DNA of 64,000 bases from Micromonosporaceae bacterium (GCA_020027875.1 JAHRHA010000002.1:124001-188000), one strand, 5' to 3'. Numbered from the stretch's first letter, positions 36,065 through 45,836 are shown. The notes: generated by a model from the letters alone, not told the origin. Made by a program: numbers and translations.

Positions 36065-36523
36065 TTAGTGGCCGCCGTGGCGGGCGGCCTCCTCGGCGCG
36101 CGCCGCCGCGGGCGAGCCCGACTTGCCGTACAGACCGGCGGAGAAGAGCACCATGCCGATCGCGAACGACACAATGACGGTCGCCATCGAGAAGTTCAAC
36201 ACGTTGAGGTCGGTACGCAGCAGCGCCAGCATGGCCGTGCCGGCCACCATGAAGCCCACTCCGCCCCACAGGTTCACGACGACGTCGACGTTGCGGGCGA
36301 AGAACACCGCGAGCAGGATGACCGCGCCCGCGACCACCGACGCGATCGAGAAGGCGAGGTTCGTACGCAGGCCGAGCACCGAGACGTCGCTCTGGTCGAA
36401 CATCTCCGACCCAGTTGTGCTGAAGAACCCGATTACGCCGAAGATCAACACGTAGCCACCCACGAGCGCCGCGAGCACGCGGTAGAGCGGCCGTAGGTGG
36501 TGGTTGACGGGAATGTGCGACAT
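36065..36523 (-). CDS. DUF4383 membrane protein (paralogue)
   Basis: A 152-residue four-TM protein starting MSHIPVNHHLRPLYRVLAALVGGYVLIFGVIGFF. ATG 36523 is chosen over 36595 because the homology to the neighbouring paralogue begins there and AAGGGA lies upstream. It shares overall pattern with 35341-35880 (GLRTNLAFSIASVVAGAVILLA versus GLRANRAFAILSIVAGIVLLAG). It lacks the paralogue's longer C-terminal tail. The gap of 184 bp to the paralogue holds element A copy 3. Confidence 0.8.
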   Translation of the reverse strand: MSHIPVNHHLRPLYRVLAALVGGYVLIFGVIGFFSTTGSEMFDQSDVSVLGLRTNLAFSIASVVAGAVILLAVFFARNVDVVVNLWGGVGFMVAGTAMLALLRTDLNVLNFSMATVIVSFAIGMVLFSAGLYGKSGSPAAARAEEAARHGGH

Positions 36524-36634
36524 GGTGTCCCTTCTGCGCAAGCCGACGGCGCCACACACGGGCGCCGGAGTATCCTCGCGCATCAACCGCACCATCGTTC
36601 ACCGCCCCCGGTCGGTTCTCGCCCGCCCGATTGG

Positions 36635-38488
36635 TCAGGCGTCACCGACGCGGTCGGCCAGCTCCAGCCACTCCTCCTCGGTGCGCGCACGCTCGGCCTG
36701 CACAGAGTGCAGATCCGCGTCGAGATTGGTGACCTTCTCGTAGTCGGTCGCGTGGATGGCGAGCTGTTCGTGCAGGTGCGCCTCCTTCTGCTCGAGCTTC
36801 GCGATCTGCCGCTCGAGTCGGGCCAGTTCCTTCCTGACCGCTCGTAGTTCCCCCGGCGGCGCCGCAACCCCAGCACTACGTCGATCATGAGCTGGCCGTC
36901 GTGAAACCGCGTCGATCATGACCTGGAGGTCATGATCGGCGGGAAGCGATCCGAGAGGGGAGGCGGGGGACTTGGGGGCGGGGATGCGGTTTAGGTACTC
37001 GTCTACGCCGCCGGGCAGGTGGGTGATCCGGCCATCGCCGAACATGGCGTAGACCGTGTCGCACACCCGCTCCACGAGGTACCGGTCATGCGACGCGATC
37101 ACCATCGTGCCGGGCCATGTGTCGAGCAGGTCCTCCAGCGACGCGAGCGTATCGGTGTCCAGGTCATTGGTGGGTTCGTCGAGCAACAGTACGTTCGGCT
37201 CCCCCGCCAACAGCCGCAGCAGCTGCAACCGTCGCCGCTCGCCGCCGGACAGGTCAGACACCGGAGTCCACAGTCGACGCTCGGTGAATCCGAACACCTC
37301 AGCCAACTGCGCCGCCGACATGTCACGGCCGCCGAGGTTGACCCGCCGGGCGATCTCCTCAACCGCCTCCAACACGCGCACGGATTCGGGCAACTCGGCC
37401 AGCTCCTGCGACAGGAGTGCCGTCCGGACGGTGGCCCCTGTGGTCACCCGCCCGCCCTCCACACCACGTTCGCCGGCCAGTACGCGGAAGAGTGTTGACT
37501 TCCCGGCGCCGTTGGCGCCGACGATGCCGATGCGATCGCCGGGCCCCACCAGCCAATCGACCTTCTCCAGCAACGTCCGCGAGCCGACCCGTACGGTCGC
37601 GTTGGCCAACTCGTAGACCTGCTTGCCCAGCCGCGCGGTCGCCAGGCGGTGCAGCGAAACTGTGTCCCGCGGCGCGGGCACGTCGGCGATGAGGGCATTT
37701 GCGGCGTCGATGCGGAACTTTGGCTTCGACGTACGGGCTGGCGGCCCGCGGCGCAGCCACGCGATCTCCTTGCGCAGCAGGTTTTGTCGACGCGCCTCGA
37801 CCGCGGCCGCGACACGCACCCGCTCCGCCCGGGCAAGGATCCAGGCGGCGTATCCACCCTCGTAGGCGCGAACCGTGCCGTCCGCGACTTCCCAGGTTCG
37901 CTCGCAGACGGCGTCGAGGAACCACCGGTCGTGGGTGACCACAACGAGGGCCCCGCGCCGCGAGAGTAGGTGTGCGGCGAGCCAGTTGATCCCGGCGATG
38001 TCGAGATGGTTCGTCGGCTCATCGAGGACGAGGACGTCGGTCGTTCGTACCAGGAGCGCGGCGAGTGCCACCCGGCGCCGCTCACCACCCGACATCGGGC
38101 CGACTTCAGCATCCAGGCCCAGGTCGGGCATGCCGAGTCCAGAAAGGACGGTCCGGATGCCGGCGTCACCCGCCCACTCATGCTCGGCCGCGAAGGCCGC
38201 TGGCAGCCAGGTCTCGCCGATCACGACGTCCCGCACTGTTGCTGTCGAAGCGAGGTCCAGCGTCTGAGGCAACGCCAAGACCCGCAAATCGCGGCGGTGC
38301 GTCACGCGACCGGCGTCGGGCTCCTCGACCTTCATGAGCAGACGCAGCATGGTGGATTTGCCGGCGCCGTTAAGTCCGACGACGCCTACCCGGTCGGCAT
38401 CGTCGAGGCCGAGCGAGACGTCGGTCAGCAGATGGACGGCCGAGCCGTACCCCTTGCTGGCCTTGTCCACGCTGATGATGTTCGCCAC
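36635..38488 (-). CDS. ABC-F family ATPase (ribosome-associated/Uup-EttA type) with inserted palindromic element
   Basis: A 617-residue soluble protein with two ABC domains and no membrane part. Domain 1: GLNGAGKST, MSGGERRRVAL, DEPTNHLD. Domain 2: GANGAGKST, LSGGERRRLQL, DEPTNDLD. ABC-F proteins act on the ribosome as translation factors or in antibiotic protection. The C-terminus is a coiled coil (ELRAVRKELARLERQIAKLEQKEAHLHEQL). Residues about 516-537 between ATPase 2 and this coil (ADHDLQVMIDAVSRRPAHD...) are encoded by element A copy 4, an in-frame insertion. It is downstream of ispE with a 176-bp gap. Confidence 0.9.
   Translation of the reverse strand: MANIISVDKASKGYGSAVHLLTDVSLGLDDADRVGVVGLNGAGKSTMLRLLMKVEEPDAGRVTHRRDLRVLALPQTLDLASTATVRDVVIGETWLPAAFAAEHEWAGDAGIRTVLSGLGMPDLGLDAEVGPMSGGERRRVALAALLVRTTDVLVLDEPTNHLDIAGINWLAAHLLSRRGALVVVTHDRWFLDAVCERTWEVADGTVRAYEGGYAAWILARAERVRVAAAVEARRQNLLRKEIAWLRRGPPARTSKPKFRIDAANALIADVPAPRDTVSLHRLATARLGKQVYELANATVRVGSRTLLEKVDWLVGPGDRIGIVGANGAGKSTLFRVLAGERGVEGGRVTTGATVRTALLSQELAELPESVRVLEAVEEIARRVNLGGRDMSAAQLAEVFGFTERRLWTPVSDLSGGERRRLQLLRLLAGEPNVLLLDEPTNDLDTDTLASLEDLLDTWPGTMVIASHDRYLVERVCDTVYAMFGDGRITHLPGGVDEYLNRIPAPKSPASPLGSLPADHDLQVMIDAVSRRPAHDRRSAGVAAPPGELRAVRKELARLERQIAKLEQKEAHLHEQLAIHATDYEKVTNLDADLHSVQAERARTEEEWLELADRVGDA
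36880..36942 (+). repeat. Palindromic element A, copy 4, inside the ABC-F coding sequence
   Basis: Half-box GATCATGA at 36883-36890, linker GCTGGCCGTCGTGAAACCGC, palindrome GATCATGACCT-GG-AGGTCATGATC at 36914-36937. The 31-base spacing is conserved. The reading frame of the ATPase gene continues through it without a stop. Confidence 0.88.
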
Positions 38489-38501
38489 GCTGCTCCCGCC
38501 T

Positions 38502-38539
38502 GATGCCGCCCGACACGCGCCGGATGCCGCCCGACACGC
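38502..38539. repeat. 17-bp direct repeat upstream of the ABC-F gene
   Basis: GATGCCGCCCGACACGC occurs at 38502-38518 and 38523-38539, 21 bases apart, immediately upstream of the ABC-F start in the 176-bp gap after ispE. It could be a regulatory site or simple slippage. Confidence 0.5.
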
Positions 38540-38664
38540 CGGCCCCGGTCGAGGGTACGCGGCCCCGCCCGATCCCCGACCCGCCTTCCCGTGATCCGCC
38601 GCTCCCCCCGTCGATCAACGATCTGCCTTCCCGTCGGGGGCGTCGGGGGTAAAGGCACGCGGAG

Positions 38665-39615
38665 TCAGATGAGGCGGGCGCCTGGAACGGGGCCGTGGGT
38701 GGCCCTCACCGCCCGGCCGACTCCATGCTCGCCGAGTTCGGTAGCGACGGCCGAGGCGTGCGCGGCGTCTCGACACAGGAAGACGCAGGTCGGCCCGGAG
38801 CCCGACACCAGCCCGGCGAGCGCGCCGGCGGCGACGCCGGCGTCCAGCGTTGCCCGCAGTCCCGGGTGCAGCACGATCGCCGCCGGCTCCAAGTCGTTGC
38901 CGAGCGACTTGGCGAGCACGGTGGGGTCGCGCTGGCGTAGCGCGGCGAGGATTTCATCCGGCGAGCCGATCGATCCGGGCGCCTGACCTACATCGCGGAG
39001 CCGATCCAGCTCGCGGTACACCTCCGGTGTCGAAAGCCTGCCGTCGGCCAGGGCCACCACCCAGTGCCAGGCGTGCCCGGGGGCCAGCACCGGGCTGACC
39101 GCCTCACCTCGCCCGGTGCCCAGAGCAGTGCCGCCGAGCACCAGGAACGGTACGTCTGAGCCCAGCCCGGCGGCCACGTTTGCGAGATCCTCGCGGCTGA
39201 ATCCGGTGCCCCACAGCGCGTCACACGCGACCAGCGTCGCTGCCGCGTCGGCACTACCACCGGCGAGGCCGGCCGCCAACGGGATCTGTTTGCGCAGGTG
39301 CAGCCGCGCGTGCGGCTTCCGCCCGGTCGCCGCCGCAAGGGCCATCACTGCCTTGATCACGAGGTTGCTGTTGTCGAGCGCCAACTCGCCGGCGCCCTCG
39401 CCATCCATGGTCAAAGCCAACGAGTCCGCCGGGCGCCCCGTGAGCTCGTCGTAGATGCCAATCGCGTGATAGATGGTCGCCACCTTGTGGTAGCCGTCCG
39501 CCCGCGTCGGACCCACGCCTAGGTGAAGGTTGATCTTCGCTGGGACTCTAACCTTGACGGGCCCCATCGCGGCCACTCGAGGACGGTCCTCGTCCTCCCA
39601 GAGCGGCTCCGTCAC
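38665..39615 (-). CDS. ispE: 4-diphosphocytidyl-2-C-methyl-D-erythritol kinase
   Basis: A GHMP kinase of the non-mevalonate isoprenoid pathway, phosphorylating CDP-ME at the 2-hydroxyl. The 316-residue enzyme has PAKINL (residues 25-30), the ATP-loop PLAAGLAGGSADAA (112-125) and the C-terminal VSGSGPTCVFL. The GTG start gives a 17-residue leader; a later ATG (MGPVKVRVPAKIN) is possible. The start overlaps the Uma2 gene stop by 4 bp, so it is translationally coupled to that gene. Confidence 0.93.
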   Translation of the reverse strand: MTEPLWEDEDRPRVAAMGPVKVRVPAKINLHLGVGPTRADGYHKVATIYHAIGIYDELTGRPADSLALTMDGEGAGELALDNSNLVIKAVMALAAATGRKPHARLHLRKQIPLAAGLAGGSADAAATLVACDALWGTGFSREDLANVAAGLGSDVPFLVLGGTALGTGRGEAVSPVLAPGHAWHWVVALADGRLSTPEVYRELDRLRDVGQAPGSIGSPDEILAALRQRDPTVLAKSLGNDLEPAAIVLHPGLRATLDAGVAAGALAGLVSGSGPTCVFLCRDAAHASAVATELGEHGVGRAVRATHGPVPGARLI

Positions 39616-40208
39616 GGAGTGATGTCCCCGATCGGCAGCCGGATCTCGAACGGCCTGTCAATCACCAGCTCCGTCGCTGAGTCCGCCAGGAGCTTGTAGG
39701 TACCGCCCACTACGAGCTCATACGCAAACAGATGCACGGGGTCTTGTTCGATCCGCCAGAAATACGGCACCCTCGCCCCGGCGTAGTCGGCTGGCTTCTC
39801 CAGCAGGTCGCGCCGTTTCGTTCCGGGTGACACGATCTCAACCGCGATCACGATCTGCTCGACGGTCGAAAAGTGGCTACTTGGGTTGATCGTCTCGGAC
39901 CGCACCAGCAGAACATCGGGTTCCAGCGTGTGGTTTATGGAAACCGCAAGGCCGGTGGCGACCGACGGCCTGAACTCGCGCGGCGAGTTGTTCCGGAACC
40001 ACAGCCACAACATGGTTCCGATCTCTTGATGGCCAATGGTCGGGGAGGGGACCACGATCATGACTCCATCTCGAAGCTCGACGCGCGGGGCGTCGTCGGG
40101 CAGGGCAACGACGTCCTCGATTGTGTAAGTTGCCAGGCGCTGCCGGCGCAGGTCCGGTCCGGGCCAGCGATCCGCCACGGCGTCCGCCTCGATCGGCTGT
40201 GCGGTCAT
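39612..40208 (-). CDS. Uma2 family (DUF820) putative restriction-endonuclease-like protein
   Basis: A 198-residue protein of the Uma2/DUF820 family (PD-(D/E)xK nuclease fold). Visible elements are the YTIEDVVALPDDAPRVELRDGVMIVVPSP start, LEPDVLLV (catalytic Asp strand) and IVIAVEIVSPGTKRRD (E-x-V-S-P-x-[ST]-x-x-D). ATG 40208 with a GGTGG upstream is preferred over the long open frame through rsmA. It stands between rsmA (10-bp gap) and ispE (4-bp overlap). Cellular function is unknown for this family. Confidence 0.85.
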   Translation of the reverse strand: MTAQPIEADAVADRWPGPDLRRQRLATYTIEDVVALPDDAPRVELRDGVMIVVPSPTIGHQEIGTMLWLWFRNNSPREFRPSVATGLAVSINHTLEPDVLLVRSETINPSSHFSTVEQIVIAVEIVSPGTKRRDLLEKPADYAGARVPYFWRIEQDPVHLFAYELVVGGTYKLLADSATELVIDRPFEIRLPIGDITP

Positions 40209-40218
40209 GCCACCCACC

Positions 40219-41079
40219 TTACCGGCGCCCCCCGACACCAGGACCCGCCGCGGCGATTGCGGCGAACTGAGCCACGTCGAGTTCCTCACCCCGCGCCGTC
40301 GGGGCCACGCCGGCCCGCTGCAGGATCTCCACCGCAGCCTCGGCCCCGCCCGCCCACGAAGCCAACGCCGATCGCAGCATCTTCCGCCGCTGGGCAAAGG
40401 CCGCGTCGACAACCGCGAACACCGCGTCACGATCGACGGCCGCAGGCGGTGGCCGGCGTGCGAACGAGACCAGCCCGGACTCCACATTGGGCACGGGCCA
40501 GAAGACGCTCGCCGGCACACGCCCGGCCTGACGGGACTGGGCATACCAGGCGAGCTTCGCGCTCGGCACACCGTAGACCTTCGATCCGGGGGGTGCGGTG
40601 AGACGGTCCGCCACCTCCTTCTGCACCAGGACCAGTCCATGCCGGAGCCCCGGCAGCTCGGCCAGGAGGTGGAGCACGACCGGGACCGCGACGTTGTATG
40701 GCAGGTTGGCCACCAGTGCGGTAGGTACCGGATCGAACTCATCCGCGTTGACTTTGAGGGCATCGCGGTTATGCACCGTGAGTCTTGACACACACGACGG
40801 CGCGTACTCGGAGGCCGTCTGAGACAGCCGAGCGGCCAGCGGCGGGTCGATCTCAACCGCATGAACATGAGCGACGGCCGGCAGCAGCGCCAGGGTTAAC
40901 GAGCCGAGTCCGGGCCCCACCTCCACCACGACATCGTCCGGCTCAACGGCTGCGGCGCGCACGATACGTCGTACCGTGTTGGCATCGTGCACGAAGTTCT
41001 GCCCGAGCGTCTTGGTCGGCCGCACGCCGAGGTCGGCCAGGAGCCGGTGGATCTCGGCCGGGCCGAGCAGGGCGGTCAC
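40219..41079 (-). CDS. rsmA: 16S rRNA (adenine1518/1519-N6)-dimethyltransferase
   Basis: KsgA-type enzyme dimethylating two adjacent adenines in helix 45 of 16S rRNA. The 286-residue protein starts [23 protein letters not shown] with TLGQNFVHD, motif I EVGPGLGS (residues 53-60) and the catalytic NLPY. GTG 41079 fits relatives best; GTG 41085 would add two residues. It follows the P450 gene by 28 bp on the same strand. Confidence 0.94.
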   Translation of the reverse strand: MTALLGPAEIHRLLADLGVRPTKTLGQNFVHDANTVRRIVRAAAVEPDDVVVEVGPGLGSLTLALLPAVAHVHAVEIDPPLAARLSQTASEYAPSCVSRLTVHNRDALKVNADEFDPVPTALVANLPYNVAVPVVLHLLAELPGLRHGLVLVQKEVADRLTAPPGSKVYGVPSAKLAWYAQSRQAGRVPASVFWPVPNVESGLVSFARRPPPAAVDRDAVFAVVDAAFAQRRKMLRSALASWAGGAEAAVEILQRAGVAPTARGEELDVAQFAAIAAAGPGVGGRR

Positions 41080-41107
41080 GACCACGAGGGTACGGGCATC
41101 GGCACGG

Positions 41108-42484
41108 TCAACGGCGGGATACCCGCATGCGCAGGCCACCCTTTGGTCGAAGGGTAGCGTCGCCCTCGGGGCGGACCGGGGTATCGTCCACTCTCGACAG
41201 ATCCACGCGCGGCAGCATCGTCGCGAGCACCAGCGCGATCTCCGCCTCGGCGAAGCGATTCCCGACACAGAGGCGTGGGCCGTCGCCGAACGGGATGTAC
41301 GCCCCTCGCCGCGGCGTGACGCCGTCGATGAAGCGCTCGGGGCGGAACTCGTCCGGCGCCTCCCACAACACCGGGTCGCGATGCACAACCCACGGGCTGA
41401 ACAGGATGTTGGCCCCCTTCGGAATGGCGTAACCGCCGAGTAGGAGGTCGTGCCGCGGCGAGCGGTCGAAGACCCACGCCGGTGGGTAGAGCCGCAGCGT
41501 CTCCTTGACGACCTGACCCAGCAGGGGCAGGCGGCCCAGGTCGGCCATAGTGGCCGGACGGTCACCCAGCACCGATGCGATCTCGGCGCGGAGCCGATCG
41601 TTCACCTCCGGGTGCTCATCGAGCAGATAGAACGCCCAGGTGAGAGCAGCCGCGCTCGTCTCGTGCCCGGCGAAGAACATCGTCAGGAGTTCGTCCCGGA
41701 CCTCCACATCGGACAATCCTGGGCCGCCGTCCTCCGCGGTCGCGGAGAGGAGTACGGAGAGCAGGTCCCCGCCGCCAGTGCCAGCTTGTCGGCGCTCGCG
41801 GATCAGTCGGTACGCCAGGTCGTCCACGATGCCGACGGTGTGTCGGCGCAGCCGATTTGAACGGGTTGGTAACCAGGCCGGAATCGGAAAGGCACGACGG
41901 AGCACCAGGTTGAGCGAGTCGGCGAAGGCATGCACGGCCGCTACCATGTCCTCGGCCTCACCGCCGGCCTTATCGTCTGGAGGAGGGATGCCGAACAGCG
42001 CGGTGCAGATTATCCACAAGGTAAGGTCGGCCATCTCGGCCCGGACCTCCTGCACCGAATCGTCCGGCCACATGTCGATCCGCCGCCGGGTCAGGTCAAC
42101 CATCGTGTCCGCCTGCTCGGCCACCCGTTGGGTATGCATGACCGGCTGCATACGCCGGCGGTGACGCCGATGCTCTTCGCCTTCGAGGGTGATAAGTCCG
42201 TTGCCAAGGTGCCCGCTGAGTGAGGCGCGCGTGCGGCTGGACTTGCGGAACTCGCCCGGCCGTTTCGCGATCATCTCTAGGATCAGGTCGGCATCGGCGA
42301 CGAGGTACATCGAGACCGGACCCATGCGGAGCCGGGTGATGCCGCCGTACTCGTGCGTGACGTCCAGCAGCGTCTGTGGCATGTCCCGTTGGACGTCGGG
42401 GAGGCTGCCAAGCAGCCAGTGCCCACGCGGCCCGGGCGGTGGGGACGGACGTCGGGGCGGGCGCCGCCCGGCGGCGGCGCTCAT
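41108..42484 (-). CDS. Cytochrome P450 monooxygenase
   Basis: A 458-residue soluble P450. I-helix A272-G-H-E-T-S277, the E328-x-x-R331 pair and the heme loop F399-GDGPRL-C406 (Cys ligand) are intact. The [15 protein letters not shown] entry region and length resemble class II-like bacterial P450s (CYP102/CYP4-like) more than typical camphor-type ones. Its ATG overlaps the stop of tatD by 4 bp and rsmA follows 28 bp later, so it is embedded in a housekeeping operon. No ferredoxin gene is adjacent. Substrate unknown. Confidence 0.93.
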   Translation of the reverse strand: MSAAAGRRPPRRPSPPPGPRGHWLLGSLPDVQRDMPQTLLDVTHEYGGITRLRMGPVSMYLVADADLILEMIAKRPGEFRKSSRTRASLSGHLGNGLITLEGEEHRRHRRRMQPVMHTQRVAEQADTMVDLTRRRIDMWPDDSVQEVRAEMADLTLWIICTALFGIPPPDDKAGGEAEDMVAAVHAFADSLNLVLRRAFPIPAWLPTRSNRLRRHTVGIVDDLAYRLIRERRQAGTGGGDLLSVLLSATAEDGGPGLSDVEVRDELLTMFFAGHETSAAALTWAFYLLDEHPEVNDRLRAEIASVLGDRPATMADLGRLPLLGQVVKETLRLYPPAWVFDRSPRHDLLLGGYAIPKGANILFSPWVVHRDPVLWEAPDEFRPERFIDGVTPRRGAYIPFGDGPRLCVGNRFAEAEIALVLATMLPRVDLSRVDDTPVRPEGDATLRPKGGLRMRVSRR

Positions 42485-43332
42485 CGCCAGGGTCCAAACG
42501 CCCGCTCCCCGTTGGCCGAGATCGCCGTGCACATAGCCTCCAGATCGGTGCCGGTGACCTCGGCCAGTGCCCGAACGGTCAGGGGGATGAGGTAGGAGCG
42601 GTTGGGACGGCCCCGGTACGGCATGGGCGTAAGGTACGGCGCGTCGGTCTCCACCAGGATCGCGTCGATCGGTGTGACCATCGCGGCCTCGCGGAGCGCC
42701 CCGGCGTTGGAGAACGTGACTGTCCCGGCGAAGCTCAGGGTGAAGCCCCGCTTGGCGCACTCGACCGCGAAGGCCGCGTCGCCGGAGAAGCAGTGCATGA
42801 CCACGTTGTCGGGTGCGCCCTCCTCTTCGAGCACGCGGAGGATGTCGGCGTGTGCGTCCCGGTCGTGGACCACGAGCGTCTTGCCGAAGCGCTTCGCGAT
42901 GGCGATGTGGGCTCGGAAGCTGGCCTCCTGCGCCGGGCGCCCGTCATCGCCGGTACGAAAATAATCGAGCCCGGTCTCGCCGACCGCTCGTACCCGCGGC
43001 AGCGACGCGAGTACCTCGATCTCCCGCAGCGCCTCGTCCAGGTCCGCCAGTCGTGGCGCCTCGTTCGGGTGCACGGCGACGGTGGCGAGCACAGCGCCGT
43101 GCTCCTCGGCGAGGGCGGCGCCCCACCGCGAGGACGCCACGTCGACCCCCACCTGCACGACCCGGTCGACACCGACGGCGGCCGCGGCCGCGATCTGTTC
43201 GGTCGGGTCGCCGCCGACGATGTCGAGGTGGGTGTGACTGTCGAGCACGGGCTGGGGCAGCGGCTCCGGAGCGGGCGGCGCATGTCCATGCCGGCCGGCC
43301 GCCCGCTGCTCACGTGATCGGTTCCTGGACAT
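42481..43332 (-). CDS. tatD: TatD family metal-dependent DNase
   Basis: A 283-residue TIM-barrel hydrolase; family members have 3'-5' DNase activity. The metal site H33-T-H35 (LDSHTHLD), GETGLDYFR, VHDRDAH, MHCFSG and ETDAPYL are all present. ATG 43332 (MSRNRSREQRAAGRHGHAP) gives a 25-residue basic leader. It is followed by the overlapping P450 gene and preceded by a DinB gene 23 bp away. Confidence 0.9.
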   Translation of the reverse strand: MSRNRSREQRAAGRHGHAPPAPEPLPQPVLDSHTHLDIVGGDPTEQIAAAAAVGVDRVVQVGVDVASSRWGAALAEEHGAVLATVAVHPNEAPRLADLDEALREIEVLASLPRVRAVGETGLDYFRTGDDGRPAQEASFRAHIAIAKRFGKTLVVHDRDAHADILRVLEEEGAPDNVVMHCFSGDAAFAVECAKRGFTLSFAGTVTFSNAGALREAAMVTPIDAILVETDAPYLTPMPYRGRPNRSYLIPLTVRALAEVTGTDLEAMCTAISANGERAFGPWR

Positions 43333-43355
43333 TCCCGCAAGGATCCCACAGGCTC

Positions 43356-43877
43356 CTAGGCTCCGGTCACGCCGTCGATACGTTCCCGCAGCAGGTCCGC
43401 ATGGCCGTTGTGCCGGGCATACTCCTCGATCATGTGGAGGTAGACCCAGCGCAGGCTCATCTGGTCGCCGCGGCGAGAGACGAAGGTATGGTCGAGCGGC
43501 AGGTCGGCCGCGGCCAAGCGGGCGAGTTCGCACTCCTCGAGGAATGTCGCGAGGTCCGCCTCGGCGTCGGCTGTGTCGAGGTCGTCGAAGTCGCCGTCGG
43601 GGTTCTCCTCGCTGGAGTACATGAGACCGATCTCTTCACCTGCGGCCCGCCGGCGGAACCACGAACGCTCCACGTCCGCCATGTGCCGGACGAGGCCGAG
43701 CAGCGAGAGCGTCGACGGCTCCACCGCCCTCTCCTTCAGCTGCTCAGAGGTCAGGCCGGCGCATTTGAACAACAGCGTCTGGCGGTGCCAGTCGAGCCAG
43801 CCTTCAAGCATCGGCCGCTCTTCGCCCACGTACGGTTCGTTGGTGCGTGTGATCTCCGGTGCGGTCCAGGGTCGCAT
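43356..43877 (-). CDS. DinB family protein (DUF664)
   Basis: A 173-residue four-helix-bundle protein of the DinB/DUF664 group. Putative metal-binding His residues are in LVRHMADVERSWF and YLHMIEEYARHNGHADLLRE. The start ATG 43877 (MRPWTAPEITRTNEPYVGEE) fits family length; an ATG 15 bp upstream is also in frame. DinB proteins in actinobacteria include mycothiol-dependent transferases, but no specific reaction can be assigned. Confidence 0.85.
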   Translation of the reverse strand: MRPWTAPEITRTNEPYVGEERPMLEGWLDWHRQTLLFKCAGLTSEQLKERAVEPSTLSLLGLVRHMADVERSWFRRRAAGEEIGLMYSSEENPDGDFDDLDTADAEADLATFLEECELARLAAADLPLDHTFVSRRGDQMSLRWVYLHMIEEYARHNGHADLLRERIDGVTGA

Positions 43878-43989
43878 CTCGCTATTCAGCATGCCAGACA
43901 TCATGCCCGAGGCCACCGACAAGAGTTCACCGACAAGAGCCCGGCGGCCGACGTGGACGATGTTCGTGAGCTCTACCTCGAGTACGACC

Positions 43990-45771
43990 TCAGCCGCTGA
44001 GCCGGGCCAGCTCCTCCTCCACAATCGACGGATCCAGCTTCCGGAAGACCGGCTTCGGCGGTGCGAGGGGTCGCCCGACCTCGATTGGTACGGAACCCCA
44101 CCGCGCGCCCACCGTGTAGTCACCCGTGATGACGGGATAGGCGGGACCACCGTCGAGATCCTCCACCTCCCGAATCTCGGGCATAGGCGCGTGTACCCCG
44201 GTGCCACCGAGCAACTCGTGGATCTTCTGCGCGGAGTGCGGCAGGAACGGGGTTAGCAGGACGTTGCAGTCGCTGACCACCTGCAGCGCCACGTGCAGGA
44301 TCGTGCCGAGGCGCTGCGGGTCGTCCTTGATCTTCCACGGCGCCTGGTCCGAGAGGTACTTGTTGGCGTCGCCCACCACCCGCATCGCCTCGCCGATGGC
44401 GGCCTTGAGCCGGTGCCGTTCGATCAGCTCGCCGACGGTGGTGAAGGCGGCTCGTGCCGAGTCGAGCAGGGCGCGGTCCGCGTCGGTCAGCTCACCGGCC
44501 GGCGGCACGGCGCCGAAATTCTTGGCCACCATCGAGATCGACCGGTTGACCAGGTTGCCCCAACCGGCGACCAGCTCGTCGTTGTTACGCCTGAGGAACT
44601 CGGTCCAGGTGAAGTCGGTGTCAGTCGTCTCCGGCCCGGCCACGGCGATGTAGTACCGCAGCGCGTCGGCGTCATAGCGCTCCAGAAAGTCGCGCACATA
44701 GATGACGACCCGGCGGGACGTGGAGAATCTGCGGCCCTCCATCGTCAGGAACTCGCTGGAGACCACCTCGGTCGGCAGCGCCAGCCGGCCCAGCTCGCCC
44801 GGCTCGCCGTCCTTGTCGCCCTCGCCGTTGTAGGCGAGCAGCTCCGCGGGCCAGATCTGCGCGTGGAACGTGATGTTGTCCTTACCCATGAAGTAGTAGG
44901 ACCTCGCGTCGGTGCCCTCGGCCCACCATTTCTTCCAGGCCTCGGGGTCCGACGTCCGGCGCGCCCACTCGATCGACGCCGATAGGTAACCGATGACGGC
45001 GTCGAACCACACGTAGAGCCGCTTGGTCGGGTTCTCCTCCCAACCCTTTAATGGAATCGGGATGCCCCAGTCGATATCGCGCGTCATCGCCCGCGGGCGT
45101 ACGTCGTCGAGCAGGTTCAGCGAGAACTTCAGGACATTGGGACGCCAGTCCGTCCGCGACTTCAGCCACTCGCCTAGCGCGTTGGACAGCGCGGGCAGGT
45201 CGAGGAAGAAGTGTTCGGTCTCGATGAACTTCGGGATCTCGCCGTTGACCCTGCTGCGAGGATTGATCAGCTCCGTCGGGTCGAGCTGGTTGCCGCAGTT
45301 GTCGCACTGGTCTCCGCGCGCGCTCTCGTAGCCGCAGATCGGGCAGGTGCCCTCGATGTAGCGGTCCGGCAGCGTACGCCCGGTGGTCGGGGATACCGCG
45401 CCCCGGGTCGTCTGCTCGATCATGTAGCCGTTGCGGTGGACGGTGCGGAACAGCTCCTGTGCGACCTGGTAGTGGTTGCGGGTGGTGGTCCGCGTGAACA
45501 GGTCGTACGACAGGCCGAGCGCGACGAAGTCCTCGACGATCACCCGGTTGTAGCGATCGGCGAGGTCCCGCGCGGTCACGCCCTCCTTGTCCGCCTCGAC
45601 CAGGATGGGCGTGCCGTGCTCGTCTGTACCCGAGACCATGAGCACCTCGTGCCCGGCCATCCGCATGTGCCGGCTGAAGACGTCGGACGGGATGCCGAAG
45701 CCGGACACGTGGCCGATATGGCGGGGGCCGTTGGCGTAGGGCCAGGCCACCGCGGCGAGGAAGTAGCTCAT
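43990..45771 (-). CDS. metG: Methionyl-tRNA synthetase
   Basis: A 593-residue class I synthetase. The HIGH motif is H18-I-G-H21, a four-Cys zinc knuckle reads [17 protein letters not shown], and the KMSKS position is degenerate (GRRFSTSRR), as in other actinobacterial MetRS, where FSSSR-like forms occur. There is no C-terminal tRNA-binding domain beyond the anticodon-binding helices. It follows rsmI on the same strand with element A copy 5 between. Confidence 0.94.
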   Translation of the reverse strand: MSYFLAAVAWPYANGPRHIGHVSGFGIPSDVFSRHMRMAGHEVLMVSGTDEHGTPILVEADKEGVTARDLADRYNRVIVEDFVALGLSYDLFTRTTTRNHYQVAQELFRTVHRNGYMIEQTTRGAVSPTTGRTLPDRYIEGTCPICGYESARGDQCDNCGNQLDPTELINPRSRVNGEIPKFIETEHFFLDLPALSNALGEWLKSRTDWRPNVLKFSLNLLDDVRPRAMTRDIDWGIPIPLKGWEENPTKRLYVWFDAVIGYLSASIEWARRTSDPEAWKKWWAEGTDARSYYFMGKDNITFHAQIWPAELLAYNGEGDKDGEPGELGRLALPTEVVSSEFLTMEGRRFSTSRRVVIYVRDFLERYDADALRYYIAVAGPETTDTDFTWTEFLRRNNDELVAGWGNLVNRSISMVAKNFGAVPPAGELTDADRALLDSARAAFTTVGELIERHRLKAAIGEAMRVVGDANKYLSDQAPWKIKDDPQRLGTILHVALQVVSDCNVLLTPFLPHSAQKIHELLGGTGVHAPMPEIREVEDLDGGPAYPVITGDYTVGARWGSVPIEVGRPLAPPKPVFRKLDPSIVEEELARLSG

Positions 45772-45836
45772 GGATGCAAAGCGTAGTGACCGACGTGTTC
45801 TCCCCGCGACTGGATACCACCGTCCAAGATCGCCGT

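Noticed and set aside
40209-40868. Long N-terminal extension of the Uma2 frame
   Set aside because: It is a shadow of rsmA; the ATG at 40208 has its own ribosome binding site and matches the family start.
44700-44760. metG as inactive because KMSKS is missing
   Set aside because: The FSTSR variant at this position is in line with actinobacterial MetRS, where FSSSR-like forms occur; all other motifs are intact.
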